From contig NC_023035.1 in the NCBI RefSeq assembly GCF_000507245.1, positions 1,217,501 to 1,281,500 on the forward strand: a stretch of 64,000 nt of DNA, in the 5' to 3' direction. The notes below the pieces were generated by a model. It saw only the letters and a list, made by a program, of their open reading frames with translations, was not told where the DNA came from and searched no databases. Position 1 is the stretch's first letter, and each line of letters opens with the position of its first letter. The DNA comes from Salinispira pacifica (GTDB lineage: Bacteria > Spirochaetota > Spirochaetia > DSM-27196 > Salinispiraceae). Below are positions 9,089 to 16,699 of the stretch, piece by piece. A program made the translations under genes and the position numbers.

Positions 9089-10285
9089 ATGAACATTATT
9101 CGCATACTCCTGATCCTTGCAGTGGCGTCCGGTATTTTCCTCCCCATGTTCTTCAATCCCCCTCAGCTGACCCGGGAGCCGTTATTAACGCCTGTGTGGA
9201 TGCGGGACTTTCGCCCTGACTCCCGGGAGTCCGAAGACGGCTTTCGGATGGCCGGCAGTGGCTCCGGGGATGAACCTGGGCTGGAGGCGGAACTCAACTG
9301 GGTGCCGCTATTTCAGGATGGCAATCTTTTATATGTAAGCGCCCGGGGAGATGCCGGAAGTTATGAGGATGCCTCTTTTTATCTTGATTATAATTCACAC
9401 AGATATTTCAATACCGGTCAGTATCACAACACCCTTGTGGCGAGAACCCCCCGGGGCGGCATCGATGAGGTTCTTCAGAGCAACTGGTTCCCCGTCCTGA
9501 GTTCCCAGGGGCTGCTTCTCGTTTCACCCGACGGGTTTGGCCTGAAACGCCTGGATGAGCAGCTGAGGGAGCTGTTTACCCGGGAATGGGCGTCTCTGAT
9601 CGTTACTGCAGATACAGCTCAGGACCAGGATGAAACATATACCGTCGTGGGGCTGCTGGATGGACGTATCGTGATTCTGAATAATAACGGCGAGGAGCTG
9701 TACAGCAGGGGGCTCCGGGATAATTCCAGATACCCGGTAATATACAATGTTCAAATTATGGCAGGTTCACCTGAAGGGTTGGAATTAGTGGTTCTGGCAG
9801 GGCATACCCCCCTGCATCTGTACCGTATTTCACTGGCTAAAGATCAAGACGGCGGCCTCTATGCTGTGGATCCGGTTCGCAGGGAGCTGCCGTTCCAGAT
9901 TACTTCACCTGCGCCATTGTTTGTCCGCCGCGGTATTGAGGAAACGTTTTTTGTATCTCATGACAACCGGACTTTTTCCCTGAGTTACAATCCTGAATCC
10001 GGTACTCTGTCAGAGGCTGTAGCCCGGGACACCCCCGGGGCTTTGACTGAGTTCTGGCAGGATTATCCCTCCACCCCGGAGCGCCGTTTGGAGGGAAACC
10101 GTGCTGGAACCGAGCTGTATGTGTACCGGGGCGATACTTCCACCAGCCTTGAACTGTACGGAGGGGAGGGGTACCTATGGTTCAAAAGCGCCAGGAGCAT
10201 TCCCTACGCCATTAATTATCTGGACTCCATGTTCTTTCAACGAATCGATTCCAGGGTGTTTGCCTATGTACTGGAGGAAGGCTGA
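9089..10285 (+). CDS. Membrane-anchored protein of unknown function
   Basis: A 398-residue protein with one N-terminal hydrophobic segment (residues 3-24, IIRILLILAVASGIFLPMFF), acting as a signal or anchor. The rest should be periplasmic. Repeated beta-type stretches such as VVGLLDGRIVILNNNGEELY and LVVLAGHTPLHLYRI suggest a beta-propeller (PQQ/WD-like) fold; this is inference. Its stop overlaps the next start by one base (TGATG), so the two genes are translationally coupled and probably act together. Confidence 0.6.
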   Translation: MNIIRILLILAVASGIFLPMFFNPPQLTREPLLTPVWMRDFRPDSRESEDGFRMAGSGSGDEPGLEAELNWVPLFQDGNLLYVSARGDAGSYEDASFYLDYNSHRYFNTGQYHNTLVARTPRGGIDEVLQSNWFPVLSSQGLLLVSPDGFGLKRLDEQLRELFTREWASLIVTADTAQDQDETYTVVGLLDGRIVILNNNGEELYSRGLRDNSRYPVIYNVQIMAGSPEGLELVVLAGHTPLHLYRISLAKDQDGGLYAVDPVRRELPFQITSPAPLFVRRGIEETFFVSHDNRTFSLSYNPESGTLSEAVARDTPGALTEFWQDYPSTPERRLEGNRAGTELYVYRGDTSTSLELYGGEGYLWFKSARSIPYAINYLDSMFFQRIDSRVFAYVLEEG

Positions 10286-11178
10286 TGTTTGTACCCGCGG
10301 AGCGCAGGGATTCCCGAGCCCGGGCCCAGGCCATGATGCGCTGGATTCTTTTCCTCACTGCTCTCTTCGCCATCTTTCTCTTCAATTCATTCAGATGGCC
10401 GGAGAACGCAGAGGTGGTAACCGAATTCGCCAGCACCGGGAGCCCCCTTGCCTCAGGGCGCCCAGCACCGTTTCTGGCACTGAGTTCTCCCGGGGGGTAT
10501 TCCCGCAGCAGCGATTCACCTGTGCTGTTTCAGGGGAATCTTCCCAACGGTCTGGGTTTTATTCAGGCTTATGCGGATGCCCAGGGGTATGTGGAGGTGT
10601 TCGGGAATCTGAACGGAAAGGCCCTTCAGCCCGATTCCGGGGATCTTCCAACCATGGGTATGAACAGCTGGAGCGAACTGTCCAAGCCGCTGATATATCT
10701 GATTCTTGATCACCGGAGGCATCAGGTGGTCAACCCGGAACTGTTCATGCCAAATCCGGCGGGAAATGCCCCTCCATCGCTTCGGCGGATGATTTTCCGG
10801 ACCCCCGAATCCGTTAATGAAGAAGAACAGAATGGCATTGAATTGTGGTCCTGGTATAGAAGAGCGGATATCCCCCATGGAGAGTATATACTCAGTCTGG
10901 ATACCGCCGACGGCAGGTTCGAATGGAATGATGTGGGGCGACTTTTTTCGGTAAGGCTGTATGTAAACGGTCAGCTTCAGTATATTCAGGGGAATTCATA
11001 CTTCGTGGAGGATGAAGGCGGAATCCGTCTCTTCCCCGGGGAATCCGGAGACTTTCGCTCTATTCCGATTTCCCTCCGGCCGGGAAAGAATATTATTGAA
11101 GTGTATTTGGAAGATGCAAAGGGGTTATCACAGGCATATGAATTTACCATCGATGGCGGAGCTCCTGGGGCTCAGTAA
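10285..11178 (+). CDS. Membrane-anchored protein of unknown function, coupled to the preceding gene
   Basis: A 297-residue protein. A basic N terminus (residues 1-18) is followed by one membrane segment (about 19-36, MRWILFLTALFAIFLFNSF), giving a cytoplasmic start and a periplasmic body. The C-terminal part (SLRPGKNIIEVYLEDAKGLSQ) resembles an immunoglobulin-like beta domain ending. ATG overlaps the previous stop by one base. The next gene starts inside its 3' end, so this looks like a tight operon. Confidence 0.6.
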   Translation: MFVPAERRDSRARAQAMMRWILFLTALFAIFLFNSFRWPENAEVVTEFASTGSPLASGRPAPFLALSSPGGYSRSSDSPVLFQGNLPNGLGFIQAYADAQGYVEVFGNLNGKALQPDSGDLPTMGMNSWSELSKPLIYLILDHRRHQVVNPELFMPNPAGNAPPSLRRMIFRTPESVNEEEQNGIELWSWYRRADIPHGEYILSLDTADGRFEWNDVGRLFSVRLYVNGQLQYIQGNSYFVEDEGGIRLFPGESGDFRSIPISLRPGKNIIEVYLEDAKGLSQAYEFTIDGGAPGAQ

Positions 11179-12043
11179 GCATAGCTATAAGACGTTCAGT
11201 ACGGTTCCACCGGCTGACGAAACACACAGAAAAGTGAACTGCCCCATCTGCGGCGGCAGCGGTGTTGAGCCTCATTGGGACTGCGGAAGTCATATCTTCT
11301 CACGATGCAGGGGCTGTTCCCACATTTATCAGAATCCCATGCCCGAGTCCCATCATCTGCTGAACCGTTATGATGAGGAATATAAGGAGTATGAGATTGA
11401 AAACGGGCAGATCTTTTTTGATCTCATGCGCTACGGTCTCAGAGATGCCGGCATTTTTTCTTTGGAGAGAAAACTGCTTTCATCCGGTGAGCCATCTCCC
11501 GCCGCGTTGGATGTAGGCTGTGCCACCGGCGTGCTGGTGAAGTACCTGAACGACCGGGGATGGCGGGCAGAAGGACTGGAAGTGTGTGCTCCCGCTGCGG
11601 ACTACGGTATTCAGCATCGGGGTGTTCACATTCATACCCGGCCCCTTGAGCAGGCACAGCTCACTTCGGAGGCATATGATCTGGTGCATTTTTCCCATGT
11701 CATTGAACACCTGTTTGATATCAATACCTTTCTTGCCGAAATACGGAGAATTACCCGTCCCGGCGGTCATGTGGTAATAACCACGCCCAACACCAGAAGT
11801 TTTCAGGCCGGACTTATGGGGCCTCACTGGCGGTCGGCCATCGCCGACCACACGCATCTTTTCAACCTGACCGAACTGCGAACTCTGCTCAGGCGGCATG
11901 GCTTTCAGCCCCTGCGCTGGAAGACCTGGGGGGGAATTCCGGCAGGTATGGCTCCGCCCTGGCTGAAGAAAAAGGTGGATAGAATAGCACGTATTACCGG
12001 TTATGGAGATGTTGTGATGGTGATGGGTCGCCGGGTATCTTGA
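11138..12043 (+). CDS. SAM-dependent methyltransferase with N-terminal zinc ribbon
   Basis: A class I methyltransferase of about 301 residues. Near the N terminus two CxxC pairs (CPICGG and CRGC) form a zinc ribbon. The SAM-binding motif I is ALDVGCATGVLVKYL, followed by LVHFSHVIEHL and the post-motif GGHVVITTPN. This layout is common in methyltransferases acting on sugars or small metabolites. The substrate is unknown. The start is uncertain: ATG 11138 is used, with ATG 11153 as an alternative; both overlap the preceding gene. Confidence 0.75.
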   Translation: MNLPSMAELLGLSKHSYKTFSTVPPADETHRKVNCPICGGSGVEPHWDCGSHIFSRCRGCSHIYQNPMPESHHLLNRYDEEYKEYEIENGQIFFDLMRYGLRDAGIFSLERKLLSSGEPSPAALDVGCATGVLVKYLNDRGWRAEGLEVCAPAADYGIQHRGVHIHTRPLEQAQLTSEAYDLVHFSHVIEHLFDINTFLAEIRRITRPGGHVVITTPNTRSFQAGLMGPHWRSAIADHTHLFNLTELRTLLRRHGFQPLRWKTWGGIPAGMAPPWLKKKVDRIARITGYGDVVMVMGRRVS

Positions 12044-12101
12044 CACAATCTCCCGATTTTCCTAGGATGCCCATTAGTTTCCTAAATGGAACCAGGGGTA
12101 T

Positions 12102-12893
12102 ATGACTAGAGAACGGATATCGAATTTAAGTAATGGCGATCTTTTCAAACTTGCAGAGACCTTCTCCATGGATGTGCTGGATGATCTGCAGCTGGATGAA
12201 GAGAATCCGGATCAGCTCAGCAACGCACAGCGCAAAGAGCTGGAAGAGCAGATTTACGAAGTCCTGGAAGAAGTGCGGCAGGAACAGCGCAGGGGAGATG
12301 CTCATCCTGTTCAATATCATCAGAAACACTTTCTCAGTATAGAAGAGTTCTTCGGACGAAAGATTGAAGATGAGAGCAGTTTTTTCCAGTTTCCCGATCA
12401 GTATAATGTAACGCGCATCATGCTTATGCTCAGGGATCCCGAGTGGGCATACAGCTATTGGGATATCTCCAACCAGGACAGATCACGAATTGTACAGCGT
12501 ACAGATTTCCGCTATTTTGTAATTATCCTTGCAGAAATTCAGGATGAATATTCCGCCGGTCCCGGAGGAGATGTTCCCCTGGAGGAACCTGTTCAGATGG
12601 AAATACCCGTACAGCTTACCGACAATAACTGGTACATCAACCTTCCCAGAAAACATACCTCCTATATGGTTGAGCTTGCTGCAGAGTATGTGGAAAACCG
12701 GGAGGTATTGGCTTCCTCGGGAATTATCAGAGTGCCTGGGGGCAGCTTCAGTGCCAACCTTGAGAATATCAGCAGCCGTGAGACTGAGGTGCTGCTGGCT
12801 ATGTCCGGTATTGAAGATCTGGGTGTAAGTTCCTATGAGGGGACTCCCCGGAAAATCGTGGAAGTACTGGAAAACGGCGGAAGCAATGAATAA
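12102..12893 (+). CDS. DUF4912 domain protein
   Basis: A 263-residue cytoplasmic protein. The DUF4912 core is recognisable at about residues 100-130 (NVTRIMLMLRDPEWAYSYWDIS). An acidic, coiled-coil-prone stretch (about 28-65) precedes it. In many bacteria DUF4912 genes sit next to a GH57/DUF1957 glycan enzyme, as here (60 bp spacing), so a role in alpha-glucan metabolism or its control is plausible. No catalytic residues are evident. Confidence 0.8.
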   Translation: MTRERISNLSNGDLFKLAETFSMDVLDDLQLDEENPDQLSNAQRKELEEQIYEVLEEVRQEQRRGDAHPVQYHQKHFLSIEEFFGRKIEDESSFFQFPDQYNVTRIMLMLRDPEWAYSYWDISNQDRSRIVQRTDFRYFVIILAEIQDEYSAGPGGDVPLEEPVQMEIPVQLTDNNWYINLPRKHTSYMVELAAEYVENREVLASSGIIRVPGGSFSANLENISSRETEVLLAMSGIEDLGVSSYEGTPRKIVEVLENGGSNE

Positions 12894-12952
12894 CCTGCAA
12901 CCTTGTAGATGCAGCAGTTCTGCCGCTGCCTGCACATCAGGAGTTTAAAATC

Positions 12953-14596
12953 ATGGGAAATATACAATTACTGCTGCATGCTCATCTTCCGTTTATCAGA
13001 CATCCGGAGCATGAAAGCTTTTTAGAGGAAACCTGGCTGTTTGAAGCCATTTCCGAGTCCTATACGCCTCTCCTTCTCATGCTTGACCGCCTGGATGCAG
13101 AGGGTGTGGTACCGGGTATCACCATCAGTTTTTCACCCAGTCTTACTGCCATGCTGGATGACGAACTGCTGCAGCAGCGTTATGTGCGGTACCTGAAAAA
13201 ATTGATTGAGCTTGGAGAAAAAGAGGTGGAGCGCACCCGGGATGAAGCAGCGTTCTCCCGGCTTGCATCCATGTATCTTGATATCTACCGTCGAAATCTG
13301 GATGTGTTTGAGAATCAGCTTCACCACAATATTCTTTCGGGTTTTGATTATCACCAGAAGAAGGGGAATATCGAGATTATTACCAGTCCCGGAACCTATC
13401 CCTTTCTCCCTTTTTATGAGCAGTATCCGGCAAATATTCACGCTCATCTGGAAGCTGCCCTGGATAGTCATCAGAAGATTTTCAATAAGGCCTCCAGAGG
13501 CATCTGGCTTCCTGAATGCGGGTATTACCCCGGTCTTGAAAAACATCTGAGAGAGCATGGCGTGGAATATTTTTATCTGGCTGCCCATGGAATTCTTTTT
13601 GCGGATAATTGTCCCAAGTCGGGCACCTATGCGCCGGTTGAAACTCCCGGCGGGCTGTTCGCCTTCCCCCGGGATGTATCTTCGGTGAACCGGGTCTGGT
13701 CGGAAATAGACGGCTACCCCGGGGAATTCGCATACCGGGATTTTTACCGGGATATCGGACACGATCTTGATTTTGACTACATCAAGCCCTATATCCATCT
13801 GGAGGAAATCCGGGTGAACACGGGGTACAAATATTATGCGATTACCGGAGAAACAGATCACAAGCAACCCTATGATCCCCAGGCGGCTCAGGATAAAGTG
13901 AAGGAGCATGCAGAGAATTTCATCTTCACCCTGGAAAACCGGGTCCGGAAGGTATCCGGGCTGATGGATCAGGAACCGGTGATTACCACGCCGTTTTCAG
14001 CCGAGCTGTTCGGACACTGGTGGTTCGAAGGAGTGGCATGGCTGGAAGAGGTAATCCGGGGTATTCAGTCTCCCGCCTGCAAGGACCTTCGCATGGGTAC
14101 GCCATCCGCGTATATTGATGCGAATCCGAAGCAGCAGAAGCTGAGTCCGGTGTTTTCCAGCTGGGGTAACAAGGGCTATGCAGAGGTGTGGCTCAGCGGA
14201 CCCAATGACTGGATCTATCGCCATCTCCATTCGGCCATCGAGCATATGCAGGAACTGGTTGAGCGCTTCCCTGAAGTCACCGGCTTGAAGCGCAGGGCAT
14301 TGAATCAGGCTGCCCGGGAAGTACTCCTGGCACAGACCATTGACTGGTCGGTGATTATGCGCTCGGGAGTTTCTGAAGAGTACGCCCGGGCCCGGATTCG
14401 GGAACATATCGGGAATTTCTATTATATATACGAGGTCCTGGGGCAGGGAAATCTCGGCACCGAGTGGCTGACAACAATAGAACGGAAAAACAATATATTT
14501 CCCAACATCGACTATCTCACCTTCGCCGCGAGACTGGAGCGGGATAACGGACGCCTGGGGCATCCCTATGTTGTCACCGACCGGGTGGTGAAATAG
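12953..14596 (+). CDS. GH57/DUF1957 family protein, glucan branching enzyme-like
   Basis: A 547-residue protein of glycoside hydrolase family 57 with the DUF1957 C-terminal region typical of GH57 1,4-alpha-glucan branching enzymes. Motif 1 HAHLPF is at residues 9-14. The nucleophile region GIWLPECGY contains Glu188, and the WWFEG block is near 355. In characterised branching enzymes the second catalytic residue is the Asp of DxELFGHWW; here the text is FSAELFGHWW, with Ser349. The protein may be inactive, altered in reaction, or use another acid. A probable terminator follows at 14690-14730. Confidence 0.85.
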   Translation: MGNIQLLLHAHLPFIRHPEHESFLEETWLFEAISESYTPLLLMLDRLDAEGVVPGITISFSPSLTAMLDDELLQQRYVRYLKKLIELGEKEVERTRDEAAFSRLASMYLDIYRRNLDVFENQLHHNILSGFDYHQKKGNIEIITSPGTYPFLPFYEQYPANIHAHLEAALDSHQKIFNKASRGIWLPECGYYPGLEKHLREHGVEYFYLAAHGILFADNCPKSGTYAPVETPGGLFAFPRDVSSVNRVWSEIDGYPGEFAYRDFYRDIGHDLDFDYIKPYIHLEEIRVNTGYKYYAITGETDHKQPYDPQAAQDKVKEHAENFIFTLENRVRKVSGLMDQEPVITTPFSAELFGHWWFEGVAWLEEVIRGIQSPACKDLRMGTPSAYIDANPKQQKLSPVFSSWGNKGYAEVWLSGPNDWIYRHLHSAIEHMQELVERFPEVTGLKRRALNQAAREVLLAQTIDWSVIMRSGVSEEYARARIREHIGNFYYIYEVLGQGNLGTEWLTTIERKNNIFPNIDYLTFAARLERDNGRLGHPYVVTDRVVK

Positions 14597-14689
14597 CCTG
14601 CTGTATGTACTGAAATATCACACTGTACACAGCTGAAAAAACACCGCGTATATGTGCCGGAGAAAAAACCGGGGCGTCTGAACCATTGG

Positions 14690-14730
14690 TTCCGGCGGCC
14701 TTTGGCGTTTTAAACGCCGGAAGAACTTTT
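14690..14730 (+). terminator. Candidate terminator after the GH57 gene
   Basis: TTCCGGCG (14690-14697) pairs with CGCCGGAA (14715-14722), followed by GAACTTTT. An inner alternative hairpin (GGCGTTT/AAACGCC) overlaps it. The T run is short, so confidence is modest. Apart from this hairpin, nothing gene-like is seen between 14597 and 14889. Confidence 0.45.
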
Positions 14731-14889
14731 ATCGTAACTCCTCACCTTTTCTTTCTGTTCATTTCAACCATGCCGGACCGGCTCGCTGTTCTGCTTAAGC
14801 ATTTTAGGGTATCCAGAATCATACTCAACGGATAATGAGCAGTCTTATCTTGGATTTTTTTATGAAATGGAAATTTTCTGTCTACTTCC

Positions 14890-14920
14890 TTGACATATGA
14901 ATTTATTGTCGTAGTATAAA
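14890..14920 (+). promoter_or_regulatory. Sigma-70-type promoter of the dcw cluster
   Basis: A perfect -35 TTGACA lies at 14890-14895. A -10 candidate is TAGTAT (14912-14917, spacer 16) or TATAAA (14915-14920, spacer 19). It lies directly upstream of the MraZ-type operator repeats and about 50 bp before the mraZ start. Confidence 0.7.
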
Positions 14921-14924
14921 AGAA

Positions 14925-14960
14925 GTGGTAATTTGTGGGAGAAATAGGGAAAAAGTGGGA
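14925..14960 (+). promoter_or_regulatory. MraZ-box-like operator: four repeats at 10-bp spacing
   Basis: GTGGT (14925), GTGGG (14935), TAGGG (14945) and GTGGG (14955) follow one another with a strict 10-bp period. MraZ is known to bind TGGGN repeats separated by 5-nt spacers ahead of its own operon, the same period. The last box (GTGGGAG) also serves as the SD of mraZ (start 14968), so binding could affect transcription while the box sequence also sets translation. Confidence 0.8.
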
Positions 14961-14967
14961 GAGTTAG

Positions 14968-15408
14968 GTGCTTACAGGGGAATATCGAAACAGTCTTGAT
15001 GAAAAGGGACGGCTCCTGATTCCATCCAAACTCCGAAACGCTATCCCGGGAAACTCACTGGTTATCACCAGAGGTGTTGATCGCTGCCTTTGGCTGTTCA
15101 GCCCGGAAGAGTGGAGGAACCTGTCCGCCAGTCTGATGGAGGCGGCCAGTCCGTTTCAGAAACGGGCGCGGTTGCTCCAGCGGAGGATTATTGCCCCTGC
15201 CCAGGAAATAGAACTGGATAAGGCCGGGCGCCTGAATATTCCTCCCACCCTTGCAGAATCTGCAGGCTTGAACCGGGAGTGCATGGTGCTGGGCATTGAG
15301 AAATATCTTGAAATATGGGATATGGAGGAGTATCAGCGGTATTTTGAAGACACTGAGGAAGAATTCAGGGAGGCTGCCGAAGAACTGGGAGGGTTCGTCT
15401 CCTTCTGA
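14968..15408 (+). CDS. mraZ: Transcriptional regulator MraZ
   Basis: A 146-residue MraZ with two AbrB-like halves. The first is at about residues 1-50 (GEYRNSLDEKGRLLIPSKLR) and the second at 75-125 (ELDKAGRLNIPPTLAESAG). It forms a ring that represses the dcw operon through direct repeats like those at 14925-14960. It starts at GTG with its SD inside the last repeat. rsmH follows after 12 bp. Confidence 0.96.
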   Translation: MLTGEYRNSLDEKGRLLIPSKLRNAIPGNSLVITRGVDRCLWLFSPEEWRNLSASLMEAASPFQKRARLLQRRIIAPAQEIELDKAGRLNIPPTLAESAGLNRECMVLGIEKYLEIWDMEEYQRYFEDTEEEFREAAEELGGFVSF

Positions 15409-15420
15409 AAAGGGGTAATC

Positions 15421-16296
15421 ATGGACATTCAGCATACTTCGGTTCTGGCGGAAGAGGTGATCGAATATCTTGCGCCTGACCGGGAGAACGGAATATTTAT
15501 TGATTGCACCCTGGGAGAAGGCGGGCATTCGGAGCGTATTCTTGAATCCTTTTCCGGGATCAGACTGGTGGGTATTGATACTGATGCGGCAATTCAGGCC
15601 AAGGCCAAGCGCCGGCTTGAGCCGTACAAGGATCGTACCACATTTTACAACGGTTTTTTCGATGAGTTTTTCAGGGATTATCCCCTGGAGGAACCTGCGC
15701 ACCGGATTCTCTTCGATCTCGGAATCTCCATATTCCACTATAACGAAAGCGGCCGGGGCTTCTCCTTTTACCGGGACGAGCCTCTGGACATGCGGCTTAA
15801 TCCCCACAGGGGAAGGCCGGTTCAGGATATTCTCGCGGGAATTTCAGAGGCTGAACTGCGTCAGCTGCTGTTCGATTACGGTGAGGAACGCTACGGCCGG
15901 AGGATCGCAGCGGCGATTATCCGAGCCCGGGATGAGTCGGCCATAACCTCATCGCTTCAATTGGCGGGAATTATTGAAAACGCCGTCCCTGCGGCATACC
16001 GCTACGGCAAGATCCACGCAGCCACCAGAAGTTTTCAGGCGCTGCGAATTCTTGCAAATGCAGAGCTGGAACGGATAGAACCGGCCATGGAAGATGCATT
16101 CCGGCATCTGGAGACCGGCGGACGCATGGGAATAATCAGTTTTCACAGTCTGGAGGACCGGATTGTAAAACATCGCATGAAAGAGTGGGCAAAGTCCTGT
16201 ATTTGTCCTCCGGAAGTGCCGATGTGTGAATGTGGGGGAAACCTCTTGTTCGTCTGCCTGTCCGAAAGGGCGTCACCGCAGGGGAGGAAGAGGTAA
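15421..16296 (+). CDS. rsmH: 16S rRNA (cytosine1402-N4)-methyltransferase RsmH, frame broken near the end
   Basis: RsmH (MraW) methylates the N4 of C1402 in 16S rRNA. The frame starts HTSVLAEEVIEYL, has the SAM motif DCTLGEGGHSERIL near residues 22-35, and contains RSFQALRILANAELERI and GGRMGIISFHSLEDRIVK. After CECGG the frame turns into non-family text and stops at 16296 (291 residues). The normal RsmH tail is present in the -1 frame from GGGGGAAA (16234-16241) to a stop at 16370. One extra G in the G5 run would restore a protein of about 316 residues ending on the ftsL start codon. Confidence 0.93.
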   Translation: MDIQHTSVLAEEVIEYLAPDRENGIFIDCTLGEGGHSERILESFSGIRLVGIDTDAAIQAKAKRRLEPYKDRTTFYNGFFDEFFRDYPLEEPAHRILFDLGISIFHYNESGRGFSFYRDEPLDMRLNPHRGRPVQDILAGISEAELRQLLFDYGEERYGRRIAAAIIRARDESAITSSLQLAGIIENAVPAAYRYGKIHAATRSFQALRILANAELERIEPAMEDAFRHLETGGRMGIISFHSLEDRIVKHRMKEWAKSCICPPEVPMCECGGNLLFVCLSERASPQGRKR

Positions 16297-16370
16297 AACA
16301 GAATCCCCCATCCCGGAGCGCCCGTTTACGGGTTCTTGAGAAACTCCGGGATTCAAGGCATGATGCATGA
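16239..16370 (+). other. rsmH: Out-of-frame C-terminal tail of RsmH
   Basis: Read in the -1 frame relative to the rsmH frame, this DNA gives KPLVRLPVRK and then EEEVKQNPPSRSARLRVLEK, the conserved end of RsmH. Its TGA (16368-16370) overlaps the ATG of the next gene (ATGA at 16367), the coupling expected in a dcw operon. The rsmH break is therefore a one-base deficit in the G run or, less likely, a site of ribosomal frameshifting. Confidence 0.85.
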
Positions 16371-16645
16371 GTTCACGGCTGTTGAAACTTTTTATAGGGC
16401 TGCTTGTTGTTGCGGTGCCTCTGCTGATGTTTGCCAATGTATGGCGTTCCCATCAGTATTTTGATCTGGAAAACCGGGTTGAGGCATTGAGAAATGATCA
16501 ACAGGAAGCCGTAGAACGAAACAAACGGCTGATTACCGGTATTTCCATTCTCCGTTCCCCCGGGCGCATTATTACCGAGGCCCGGAAGCTGGGTATGGAG
16601 ATGTCCGGAAGCGATCAGCTTACGGTAATAGATGAAGATCCCTGA
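16367..16645 (+). CDS. ftsL: FtsL-like cell division protein
   Basis: A 92-residue bitopic protein. A membrane segment at residues 5-26 (LLKLFIGLLVVAVPLLMFANVW) is followed by a short coiled coil (about 32-60, DLENRVEALRNDQQEAVERNK) and a SPGRIITEARKLGMEM end like other FtsL proteins. Its size and its position right after rsmH support FtsL, which works with FtsQ in the divisome. Sequence identity in this family is low, so the call rests mainly on architecture and synteny. No ftsI or murE follows; murF is next. Confidence 0.8.
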   Translation: MSSRLLKLFIGLLVVAVPLLMFANVWRSHQYFDLENRVEALRNDQQEAVERNKRLITGISILRSPGRIITEARKLGMEMSGSDQLTVIDEDP

Positions 16646-16699
16646 TGAATCCGCACCCAGCCGGTGCCGGTCGTTCAGGGTGTTCCTTGGGAGGGGAGT

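Noticed and set aside
10101-10709. Frame of 202 codons overlapping the two genes at 9089 and 10285
   Set aside because: Out of frame with two coherent coupled genes; Cys/Pro/Gly-rich text typical of a wrong frame.
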